From Chiua virens (taxonomy: Eukaryota; Basidiomycota; Agaricomycetes; Boletales; Boletaceae), in the NCBI GenBank assembly GCA_019787685.1, contig JAHNUO010000009.1, forward strand, positions 310,001 through 374,000: a stretch of 64,000 nucleotides of DNA, written 5' to 3'. This document shows, piece by piece, positions 25,492 through 35,936 of this stretch; position 1 is the stretch's first letter; the number at the start of each line of letters is the position of its first letter. The translations under genes were made by a program, and so were the position numbers. The notes under the pieces were generated by a model. The model did no database searches, was not told the DNA's origin, and saw only the letters and a list, made by a program, of their open reading frames with translations.

Positions 25492-27378
25492 GCTTAATCG
25501 CAAGCCGCAGAATGGGGACAGAACGTATTTCTGAGAAGCTGAAGCCCATTCCGTGATTATATGGAATTCGATAGCTCCACACCGCGGGCTTCGCGCGCAC
25601 GCTGATTCATAAAACGTGATGTGTATGTTAACATCAACTCCCTGAATCCCACAACAGGGGACACGCACCCAGAATGATGCTGCGATGGCTCGGCAGTTGA
25701 CAAAATGAGAGTAATTGAATCGAGCTTCGTCAGAAGGCGACCGTCAGCGGTGTTCGAAACGGTTACGTTTTTCCTATTCACTCAGTGTCAAACGGTGCCC
25801 AACTGTCGTGCTGAGGCTGGGCGAGTGAGCTTTGTTACCCTCCGTGAACAGCTGAGAGATTTGAGTTCTTGTTCCCACAAACATTCTTCCTCGGTTAATC
25901 TTGGGGCCTTGTTCCATTGACAACTTGCTTAACGATTCGTCAAGATAACCTGTATGTAGATGCATATATATGCCAGTGACGCCATACGTAGCAGGCCAAG
26001 GAAACTTACATAGGATTAGGAGATCGATTGGTGGCGTGTGACGCTTCTTCAGCCAATCACCAACCACTTCAATTGACTAGTAGTAATAAGAGTAATCGAT
26101 TAATCCCTCTACCGTTTTACACCCTTGATGAAATATTGTTCCTCATTCTAGCAGAATGACCTTCGATACAAAAATGTTTTAAACACTATAACGGGTCACC
26201 ATTCTGGCCAATGCGATATTTAGCCTCCTTTTTTTTCATACTGATGACTTGACGTTTAGTTGTCCAGGTACCAGCACGTGCACTGCTGTAGTCCCAGTCT
26301 TGCCACCAGGGGTGAAGTGGAACGTCATGATTTCGACAGTGTATCGCAAAGGGGCGTCACGGTGGCCTGGAGGCCTAGGAGATCTCCGCAAGGGCTAGTT
26401 AGTAGGTGAGCACTTGAGTCATGCATGTGCACCAGCTGTCAGTCTGTCAGTCTGAGGGTGTCTTTGACAAACGTGAGCCAGGTTCGTCTTACAAAGGCTG
26501 CACTGCCAGTGAGTGGCTGGCCCGGATCTTCAACTCCACCGCTACTGTGTACATTACTTACGTGAGATCCAGGCCAAGCTATTCTCTCACCAGGAGTCCC
26601 TTCCCAAAGAGTTTTGTGATCTGATGCGACACCATGACCTCTTCCTGTGAGCGAACGCCATGAGGGTGCCAACGTGGGTCGCTTATCTCGAGAACAGTTT
26701 CAAGGATCAGTCAGTGGGTGCAACACCACGATTGAATCGATAGCGGCGGCAAGAACTGATGATTATTCTCAAGACTTCGCTCCTCATACGTACATAGCTC
26801 TCTCTTAATTTGTAAGATTACGACCCGGCTTGACTCATGCCGACTCAGGAATGGCGCAGAAAGTTCGATTGGAAAGTTCAAACGTTCACGTACTAACCTA
26901 TCATGACGAGACGAACAGTACCTCATCACTGGTGTCACATGTCACACCCGGGTTATCCTTGACACTTTCCGTCAACGCGTCTATTCGGGACCCTACTGAG
27001 TTGTCATTAGCTACTCCGAGAGCCGCCTACCGCTGTCCGGGCCGTGGCCTAGCGGTCTCGGGTCGAACGAATTCCTGCTACTGTCCCATGGGGTCTTCTT
27101 TTCACACCATCAATTGGGGAAGAACCTCGTACTTTGATCCTCGGTCACGCCCGCTATCTATGAATCTCGTTGTCTCTAACGCACACCGATGATTGGATAT
27201 CAAACAAACTGTACGTTATCCCCTTCCCCAATACAATCGGTTCAATAATGATACCTCCAAACATAGATAACGCATATTAACGTCTGCTAGATCTATACAG
27301 CAATGATGCAACGTGTCGTGAAATAACATACATGGGCCCTCAAAATGCAATTTAGTTTCAGGTAAAGGATGCACTTGC
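25492..27378. other. 1.9-kb intergenic stretch
   Basis: No protein family is recognisable on either strand. It lies between the MFS start and the 3' end of the aminotransferase. A tRNA A-box-like string near 27044 is not backed by a fold. Confidence 0.45.
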
Positions 27379-29143
27379 TCAATAACAGAAGAATGCTTCG
27401 AGACCACGACCGAAGATGGTTAATCCATTTTCGATCGTTTCGTCCGTCCCAACAAATGTAGCGCGGAAGTAGTTGACACGCTGCATCAACATCGTGGTTA
27501 GTCTGGTATAACGGCAGGACGAGAATATCAAAAAACGTACGTCGGCAATGTGGCTATCAGAGGGTGCTTGCCTGGACCGATCTACGATAGCAAAGGTCGA
27601 TGCAGGCATCATCACCAAGCCGCAGTCTATAAGTTTACGGAACAACTCGTCCATCAATTCCGCCGTGTTCGACACGGGGCCCCCATGAGCATTGTTATCT
27701 TCGACCCTGTAGCGGGGGTGACGGTCAAGATTGACCTTGATCCATACGAACATGCCAGATTGTGGCACCTCTGCAGACGCCAGGCCAGTGCCGGACACCT
27801 CACGCTCAAAAACTTGCATAAAGAGGTTGCGTCGACGTTCGTACTCCTGGCAAAGAGACGAGACCCATTTCATGAACCCGTCCAAGCCCCAGCCTTGGTT
27901 TCCAAGGAGTTCTGCGATGAAGGCCTGACCGAGGCCGTGTGGGTGTTGCGACGACGAATCTGTAAGCATGTCTAGTCGCTCTGAAAAGAATTCATTGCTC
28001 GTCACCCAGCCGAGCCTCATTCCCGGTGCAAGGATTTTGCTGAAGCTATATATGCCCAATAAAGGTTAGCGTCATTGGCTATAAATGGATGCCGCCAAGA
28101 CTTGCCTATCTAGGCGCATCACACGCCCATCATAATCCATTGAAAGGAAGGAGCGAGGAAGGACCTCGGCCATGGCGCGTGTGTAACCGTGCTGCTCGAT
28201 GGTGGACTGTTGGACCTCGAGATCGTATTGGAGGAAAAAGTATGGGTCATCCTCAAGGATAATCACGTCCCACTCCCGTGCAATCTGATAGATCTCCCGA
28301 CGTCTCTCAAGGGAAAGTGTGCTGCCTGTTGGGTTTTGAGAGCAGCTGATTGAAATAGTGAGTCAAAATAATGATTCAGATGACCTAAAAATGACGCACG
28401 GGATCGTGTAAAGGACATGGGGGCGCTTCCCTTGGGAAGCCTCATCCCAGTTAGCGAGGATGCGCTCCATATCTGAAGGGACAAGACCATCTTTGTCCAT
28501 TCGGATCGGTACCCAGTCGATGCCAAGGGGAAGGGCCGCATTGGTCATGGCGGAGAACGTGAATTCCTCGCAGAGGAAGGAATCACCGGGGTCGCCCAAA
28601 AGGCGGAAGCACTTTGTCAGCGCATCGGCGTTTCCGAGGCTCAGAGAAACGGTGTGCATCGGCGGTGCATGGATACGATCATTGAGTTCTGCGAGAGTAT
28701 CCCGGACCTGTTTCAACCCCGCACCGGCGCCGTACGCCATGGCGGTTCGGAGGCTCAATGAGCAGGGCTCGTCTCGGTGGGACGCGATGGTCTGTTGTTC
28801 AGCAGTACCCGCTCGCCATGCTTGCACGGGGTCTTGCTGTTGATGGACGGATGGGACAACAAAGTTCATTCCGCTGATGGGATACAGAGAATAATGCGGG
28901 TCGCCTAGAACCAGTAGGGGTAAGCTTTTTCATTTCACCGACGATGATTTCGGGCGCCATACCGTTACCCATGTTGATTGTTCCAGATTTGACCTGTGCG
29001 ACTTTCCATATAGACTTGATGGGGTTGGGAAGTCTTGCTCTAGCTTCCGCGGAAAGGTGGCGTGAAAGGTCTGGTTGGCGACGCTTGGAAGCGATGCCAT
29101 TGGCACCAGCTTTATCATAGTAGGAAGGCGCGACGTAAACCAT
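27379..29143 (-). CDS. PLP-dependent aromatic aminotransferase (class I/II, Aro8-like)
   Basis: About 510 residues in six exons. The predicted enzyme transaminates an aromatic amino acid (tyrosine or phenylalanine) to the aryl pyruvate, the substrate type used by A-T-TE quinone synthetases. Fold-type-I landmarks in order: INMGNGMAPE, SLSLGNADALTKCFRLLG, SCSQNPTGSTLSLERRREIY, VIILEDDPYFFLQY, the lysine motif DSFSKILAPGMRLGW (PLP Schiff-base lysine), and the C-terminal VNYFRATFVGTDETIENGL. The stop is at 27379-27381; the start at 29143 reads MVYVAPSYYDKAG. The intron just before the lysine motif (28046-28105) appears to use a GC donor. It is separated from the synthetase by about 12 kb, with the reductases and transporter in between. 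Confidence 0.88.
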
Positions 29144-30134
29144 GGCGGAGAGTCTATTCTAGAGCAAAAGCAGACAAAGAGAAATTAAGGGAGACAGAGT
29201 GTGAGAGAGGAAATTGGAGGAAGGGAAATCTGGAACTCAACCCAGCAAAGACGAGGCGTATTTCAACGGTAGCGCGGTTCACTGCTCGGGATCGGAGTCG
29301 TCGCCGTTACGACATGTGTGCTTCAATGATTTAATGAACGGCGCGCTTTTAGCACAGAAAGGAACTGAGAACGGCTAATCAAAATGCAGGGGGGCTGTAC
29401 AGTGAGAGCTCTCTTCTGAACAGGTGAACGGTTGGATCTGGAATCCTGAGATGGTGACCGGTCCAAGAGCGGGTCGGGTAGATCTCCGTGACAAGATCTG
29501 GTCAACTCTATTCCGGCCCAATGGCTATTTACCCAGCCGTCAGCCTTACATAAATCGAACCAGCTCACCCGCTGCAACAAGACGCCGCACTTATCGGCTT
29601 GCTTAGGAAATACCCGATTCAACTCTTGTTACCGGGTGCTGCAGATCATCGCATTACGCTCAAGTCAACCCACACGACAAGTCACAGCCAACCATAATAT
29701 GAGCGCGCCAATCCAACGTAACATGGACACGTTCTGCTCAAAGATTAGCCGGAGTGCGAAGCCTTACAGCATCACCTAACTCAACCTGTTGTAACACTCT
29801 AGTTCTTGCTCGCACGTTTAGAGCCTCTCACATTGTTACATATCTGTACTGATGAGGTTCCATTGTGGGCACCCGGACAGTGGCTGGTCAAAGTAAACCC
29901 GGTCCCAGACACGCACCTTCAACTCCACGGCTTGGACCATGGCGCGCACATCCTTTCACAACCATGTGGGGCGCGCCGCGAGGTACATCAAAGTTGGATA
30001 TGATATCGACATCCCGGACGGATAAATAAAATCAGGAAGAATATGTCCAAGAAAATAATAACAAATGTTCCAGGAGAAGTGAACACGCCCGCGGCCAAGT
30101 GCCTGGTGCCGCATTAGTTCATTGGGGTCATTGA
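29144..30134. other. Intergenic, aminotransferase promoter side
   Basis: No supported gene. Bases next to 29143 are purine-rich on the plus strand (about 29160-29250) and probably make up the 5' leader of the aminotransferase. Confidence 0.4.
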
Positions 30135-30861
30135 TCAAACAGCCTCCAACCCAGCCGCACACAATCCGCATCCGACGCATTCCAGACAAGCTAGCAACAC
30201 AAACTAAGTTCAACACTTGCAGCCGCACTAGTAACAACTCACCAAGTCCTCCACAGCAGGCGCACAGGTAACACGGGCAGCAGAGTGGGTTCTCAAACGA
30301 GCCTGCATTGGGAAAATCAAACAATGAGTCAGTGGCCGTTCATATCTTTGACATGAGCGTATATTACCTTTGCAGCACCAAAAACTGAGCATGATTCCCG
30401 CAATGAGCACAAGAAATAATCCGACGAAGACGATAATGAGATAAACTATTGCACCCGAGCACCGTTTAGTTTGCATTGCAACGCCAGTAGGGTGCCTTAG
30501 AAAACTCACGTTTGTGGTTGGTGAAGCTCGAACCGCTAGAACTTTGCCTCTTGCCCAATGGGCTGCCGCTCACATCAGCCCCAAGGCTAATCATGTCAAA
30601 CAAGTCGATATCGTATACGCATGCGACCGCCAATGTAGCCCCGACCGCGAGAAACAAGAGCATCACGGGGAGTAATATCCTCCGCAATCGCGCCTGGTGG
30701 CAAGCACGGTGACCAGCAGGGTTGGAATCCGCAGCGCAGGCGCACTGCCCCTTCGAGTCCAGATGAATGTGACATTGATTGGAAGATTTCGTGTCTCCGT
30801 GCAAATCAACGCTGTACGCGTCCATTGAACTAGGGAGAGGTTGGGTTAAGACTGGAGCCAT
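30135..30861 (-). CDS. Small Cys-rich membrane protein, unknown function
   Basis: No function is known to me. Read as four exons from MAPVLTQPLPSSMDAYSVDL at 30861. It has a polar N-terminal region with CHIHLDSKGQCACAADSN, then a membrane segment (ILLPVMLLFLAVGATLAVAC), a loop and a second membrane segment (IVYLIIVFVGLFLVLIAGIM). A short Cys-rich tail follows (CCPCYLCACCGGL, then CLECVGCGLCAAGLEAV) with the stop at 30135-30137. The frame stays open upstream to 31149, but that extension looks like read-through. The tandem CC/CxxC tail suggests acylation or metal binding, which is inference. I recall similar short proteins in Boletales, without a role. Confidence 0.65.
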
Positions 30862-32933
30862 GTGGTATCCGTGGTAACGCCGATCAAAAAGTATTAGTGG
30901 TGGTAGTTGTGGTTCAAGTTTTGGAAACGCGGCTGCGGAGCGGGGCAACGCCGTGCGTAGTGGCAATCCCGTCACCGCCCCGCCGGCAAGACCCGGAGAG
31001 GCGGCCACATTACTCGTCCTACGTCGCGGCACGTACAACGTACAGTAGTATACCAGCAGAAGTGTGTACTCCAAGTACTGGAAACCACAAAGTGTGTAGG
31101 CCACCCAAAGACCATTGACATTGATGGCTTCCATATCATATAGAGTCATTTATTCCCGCCGATCACGGCGGCTCCATCGGCCCATCAACAATTTCAGCAA
31201 GTCTACCGTCACGGTGGTACAACTGATCGTGAGTAAGCAAGCGATGAGTCTTTGTGAGCTCCTAACGCATACTATCGCCTATGTAATATCGCTGCAAGAC
31301 TCCGAATGTTCAAGTTAGAGCTTGTTTCGACTGAGAAATGAATACACAGCTTCTCAAGAGAAGTCACTGGGCGCATGTCCATTGTATTGATAATCTGGGC
31401 TGTACGGTCAACGTCATGTCATTTGGCGAACAAAGGTCCGCCCGGGAGTCATGAGAACGGGCTTACAGGCCTCGATCACCCTAATGCCGTATTCGCTGTG
31501 TATCCGACTCGGAGTCATTGTCAGAAGTGATTGGCGGCGGTACACATCAGGACGCAAAGGAATCTAGCGCTCTAAAGGTTAGAATGACATCGCGTTCGTG
31601 GTATCATGTGGTGCGGCGCGGAACGTTGTTCACAGCAGCTGATTTGAACTTCAATTATTAGCACAGGTGCGCCCTTCTCCCGAGAAATTTATATTCGAAA
31701 TTGGTGGCACCATCACGATCACACGTGTGCTTTGTAAGTTTGCCAGGAGCAAGGTATTGAAGATACTGACAAGGTGCGCCTCATGACTGTCCTGATCTTC
31801 CGGGGGCATCTGGATCAGGAGCGGCGCGCCATTAACGATTCAGAACCACTGTCGAAAAACCATCAGATGTCGATCGACAATTCGACACCGAGCCGCGCAC
31901 ATAAAAGTCAGCGAGAGTCATCCATGATAGCGTAGCTCGGGAGATTAGGTTGGTATGATGGTTGCCAACTTTTCAATTGACAATTTGCGTCAGAGAGCTT
32001 CAAGTTGTTGGTGTGAAAATACACACAGAAGGGAGACCATCCTCGCGCACGGCGGCGATTCGTATCTGTCGAGGCGACTCTACTAGTCTCTAGTTATGTA
32101 CTACAGGGTCTAGATCTCACCTGCATGGGTTGAGGTAAACGTACTTGGCGTTACTAAGGAAATTGGGAATTCTGAAAAGGTCCACCTTGCCGGGTCAGCT
32201 CGCTTCAACTTGATCCACTCCGCCTTTCCCTTGGCTCAGGGAAAACCCAAAACGATGATGATTCAGGCGACACATTCAAGGTTGGCCAAAATTTTCTACT
32301 CTAAGACGGAGCACCGTAGGTGTACATCAGAAACGGTCATTCTTTGCTCGGGATGTCGCATTGGCAACATTTGCATCGATATGTTCAACATCCAAACCGA
32401 CCGCATCAGAATGCCTGTAATGAAGATAGGTACATACGCGTACGACCAGAGATACTAGCCTTCTCTTCATTTCGATGACTCCACTTGTTCCTAGATAGTC
32501 CATATATCACAGCTATGGTTTGATTGTCGTGGTTTGAGTTCACATCCGATCCACATGATCCGAATGTAATGCTGTATAATATTCCGCAGTTCGTGCTGGA
32601 ACTGGAGAGCCAGTCGGCTAATAGGGGCTCAGGGAAAACAGAACAAGTGGCTGTGTATTTCAGCGCATATGCATCATCATAGGCTGCTCACTGATAGAAG
32701 ATATCGTCCACAGCGGGCGGTGCGAGCTACCGACGTTATTCATCGTATGGTCTACCTTTCGATGGGTTGCAAGCCTTGGAGGATGCATGGGCAGAAATAA
32801 CCTGTTGGTACCTAACTACGCACGGCGTTGCCAAGAGAGCACACCGGCGAAAAGATGAAATTCAACAGGAATAGACATATGACATTGCTTCTTGACATGT
32901 GGAGCACCAAGAGTACCTCTCGTCAGTGATTCG
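30862..32933. other. 2.1-kb intergenic stretch
   Basis: No coding region is supported. Only short, unconvincing frames are present, and I see no repeat or transposon end. Confidence 0.45.
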
Positions 32934-33639
32934 TCAATGATTACTGACACCGATATCTAGTTCCGTGGCTGTTCCTGCCCCTGGAGGATCATGGTCCCCT
33001 ACGTCGACCGTACCAGGCGCGGGAAACCAAGCCCACGTCGCTAAGTTGACCCGGAAATCGCCCGTCCGACCGTCTGTTACCTCAACGCCCTCTGCCTCAA
33101 GCGCGTCGCGTTGGCGCTGTGCGCCTGTTGTCCCTGGGCCGCGCGACGAGATCGTTCCGGAGGATGAGATCACTCTGTGCCAGGGCACGGGTGGCGTGAC
33201 CTCCGGGGACAGGAATTTGAGTGCTGTACAGCAGTAATGCACAGTCAAAGTTTGATTGACAATTGAAAAGGTAAACGCTATGGAAGGCGAACCTTGGCCG
33301 ACGTGTCGTGAATGTCTGGGCATACCAATCAACTTGGCAATGTGACCTGTCGATGCATGATGTGATTTCAGTGGTGGAACGTTTGGGTCTTGGTTAACAT
33401 TTGGAAGCGGATGCAGTAAACTTTCACATACTGTAGCTGGTCACCTTTTGTGGAGGGATTCTGCATCGCGAACAACAAGGGTAAGGTTCTTCAATAAAAT
33501 CTGGCATGATGAGTAGGGAGTAAGCCTACTGTCGTACAACATGGTAAACCTAACGTTATCATCAGGTCACCGGTCAAACCTGACGACGATGTAGAGAAGA
33601 AATTTACCTACCGCTGCGTGGAACTCTGCGCTATCCATG
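32934..33639 (-). CDS. atl1: Alkyltransferase-like protein (ATL), MGMT DNA-binding domain
   Basis: A small nuclear protein that binds O6-alkylguanine and flags it for nucleotide excision repair, without transferring the alkyl group. The start at 33639 gives a 27-nt first exon (MDSAEFHAA). It is joined to a 20-nt micro-exon (33530-33549, encoding VYHVVR), then RIPPQKVTSY in the next exon, HIAKLIGMPRHSRHVGQ, and ALKFLSPEVTPPVPWHRVI. The active-site PCHR cysteine of true methyltransferases is Trp here (PVPWHRV), the hallmark of ATLs such as S. pombe Atl1. The GPGTTGAQRQRDALEAEG helix follows. A long Gly/Pro-rich tail (VDVGDHDPPGAGTATEL) extends past the usual end. The exon joins are read by eye but give an uninterrupted family match. 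Confidence 0.85.
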
Positions 33640-35708
33640 CCTTTGTCACCTTCAAGTTCTTGATGAGATTTCGTGACTGCCGTGGGGTCATGCCAAGTTA
33701 CATCACTCCAGATTCCAGAAACTCAAAATAATCCCACGGTCGAGTTCACTCGCTTTCTCTCTCATTGCTACATTTCTGCGTCAGCCGTTGACAGACGACC
33801 AGTCCTTCGATTTCACACCAAGTTCGCTCCTTGGTCGGAGCGAGGACTGCATCTGGGAATTGTATTTTCCAACCTCTAAACCAGTCACGTGCTCCCACTT
33901 GTCAAAGTGGAGTTTGCTGATATTCGAGCCGTGTTCTAATAGGGCTGTATGTGGGTGTCGTCTGTCAATCTGTGGTGGTGACCAGTCTGCATGCACTCTG
34001 AAGTTTGACCTATCCATGTGCGCAGCAATGTCCAGACAAGTGCCGGCAACTTTAAGGTCAAAAACGGGTTGATGGACGAGGAGGACCTCAAAGTCAAATC
34101 AGGCAGACCCAAGAACCATCAGACCGAGTCAAAACCGTCGGGCGAACGGCAACATGGAAAAGGCCATGCCACCACAATGTACCTGTATGAGGGAACCAAA
34201 CGAGCCCAACTTGAATGACAAGGCACATGCATGGACACCAAGCGGGCGTGATAGGGACTTTAGGAGACACAGCATAAGGTGATGTCATGCAAACATGCTG
34301 GAACTTACCAGCCAAAATACGTAGAGCAAAGGGACTGTTAGATGACCCAGACGGCAAGCCAAAAGGCATCCACACCCATCTGGAACGTGATGGAGATGAG
34401 GAGAATGAGCAGCTCACTGAAACAGATGCACAAATGTCGAGACATGTGACAGGAGCAGGTGATGGTGAAGAGGGGCCCACCAATGTTCCAGATCCCTCAG
34501 AAGCCGCGATGAACGATGATGAGAGCCAAACGAGTGCAGCATGTCAAGGTGCAGGCCAGCTTGTGCAATGATATGACAACGCGATAGCACGATGCCACAT
34601 TGCCATGTCTTCATATCATTATGTCATCACCTGTTGAACCAGCCTGTCCGGCCCTTCCTCACAACCTCTTGCACTTACCTACGGTACTAGTAGTACCTGT
34701 GGTGCGTATATGTACCCTGTGCGGTCGTCCGCTGGAGTCTGTGGTGAGTCCGGCGGAGTCTCTACAGAATCCATCATCGTCCGCGTGGAGTCCGTTGTCG
34801 TCGTTAGTGATGAGATGAGGGTAGAAAGCGACGAGGGCAGAGGGCAGAGGGCGACAAGGGCAAAAGGCAATGAGGGCAATGAAGGCGCGATGACGACGAC
34901 GACGCGACAACCGCACTTATCGCGGTGGTCGCGTCGTCGTTGTCGTTGTTAGGCAAGGTGAGGGGAGAGGCAAGGAAAGGCTGAGGCGAGGCGAGGCCGA
35001 CAACGCGATAACTGCATTGTCGTCGAAAGACCTGGGCAGGCGAACTGGTGAGAAGGCAGGAGGGTGAGGTGTAGAAGGCCTGCGCAAGCACGTGCGTGAT
35101 CACGGCGAGCAGACGATGCGACAATGTGTCGTATCGTCGTCTCGCCGTGACAAACCGGCAGCGAGGCAGCGCCTGATTGCGACGCGTGGACGATGTGATC
35201 CACGCATCATGATGAAGGACGGTGTGGTAGCGAAATGAGACGGCAGGGGGGCCAAGGTGTGGGAGGACTTGAGCGAGCACGACTAAGCCGACGGCGGGTA
35301 CTGACGTCGGCATGTTCATCCGCTTAAACTCAGCCGTTGTGCCGGAGACGTGGTTTGGAGCTGGAAAGTACAAATCCGAGACTTTTTGGTCGGAGCAGGA
35401 AACCTAAAATTTCATTATCAGTTTCAAATGCGTGCCAACCCCGATTGTCAATACATAGTAACATGGTCACCAGCCTGAGACTATCTTGATAAATGTGTGC
35501 ACTGTTGCCGCCCACGAGCACTTTAAATCTCGAGTGCGAAATAGGGATCGCAAGCGATGGTGGAATAATCCATGTCATAGCGTTAATCTGATAGCACAAT
35601 CCCAAATTTGAGGATCATGGGAGTCAGATTTTGTTCTCGGATCACAGAGCGAGCCTCCGAATTCGGATCCACGGCCTCGGAGGTCATCGATTCATCACCA
35701 ACTATTGT
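33640..35708. other. Intergenic with purine-skewed and CGA-rich low-complexity sequence
   Basis: No gene is supported. About 34280-34560 is purine-rich on the plus strand. About 34820-35230 is rich in gacgac, gaggc and cgtcgt trinucleotide-like runs, which create chance open frames. It ends at the target-site duplication of the transposon. Confidence 0.45.
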
Positions 35709-35714
35709 GAAACG
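35709..35714. repeat. Target-site duplication, left
   Basis: The hexamer gaaacg lies immediately outside the left inverted repeat. It is identical to 41908-41913 immediately outside the right one. Confidence 0.85.
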
Positions 35715-35890
35715 TATGGAAAGCCGGACGGTCGTGCTGATTCCGCATCACGGTTTTCGCCCTCCGACATTCGGCATGAAGATTAGGAAATTGGATTGCA
35801 CGCATTCACGATGACCCCCAGTCACCACTTCAGCCGATGGCCGTACGTACTATACACTGGGTTTCATGTACGATACATGTAGGACAAAGT
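35715..35890. repeat. Left terminal inverted repeat
   Basis: This is the reverse complement of 41732-41907 with about eight mismatches and no gap over 176 bp. It ends 46 bp from the transposase stop codon. Confidence 0.92.
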
Positions 35891-35936
35891 ACCAAAAGTT
35901 AAGTTGTTGATCAAGATGATTACAAGTAACTGTTAT

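Noticed and set aside
27036..27090. tRNA-like string (tggcctagcggt followed by ggtcgaacg)
   Set aside because: The A-box-like and B-box-like parts are too close for an anticodon arm and no acceptor stem pairs. At best a chance match or tRNA scrap.
32965..33237. Plus-strand open frame rich in Pro/Ser
   Set aside because: Antisense to the ATL exons.
34659..35373. Open frames on both strands in CGA-rich DNA
   Set aside because: Low-complexity sequence gives long frames by chance; no motif and no splice pattern.
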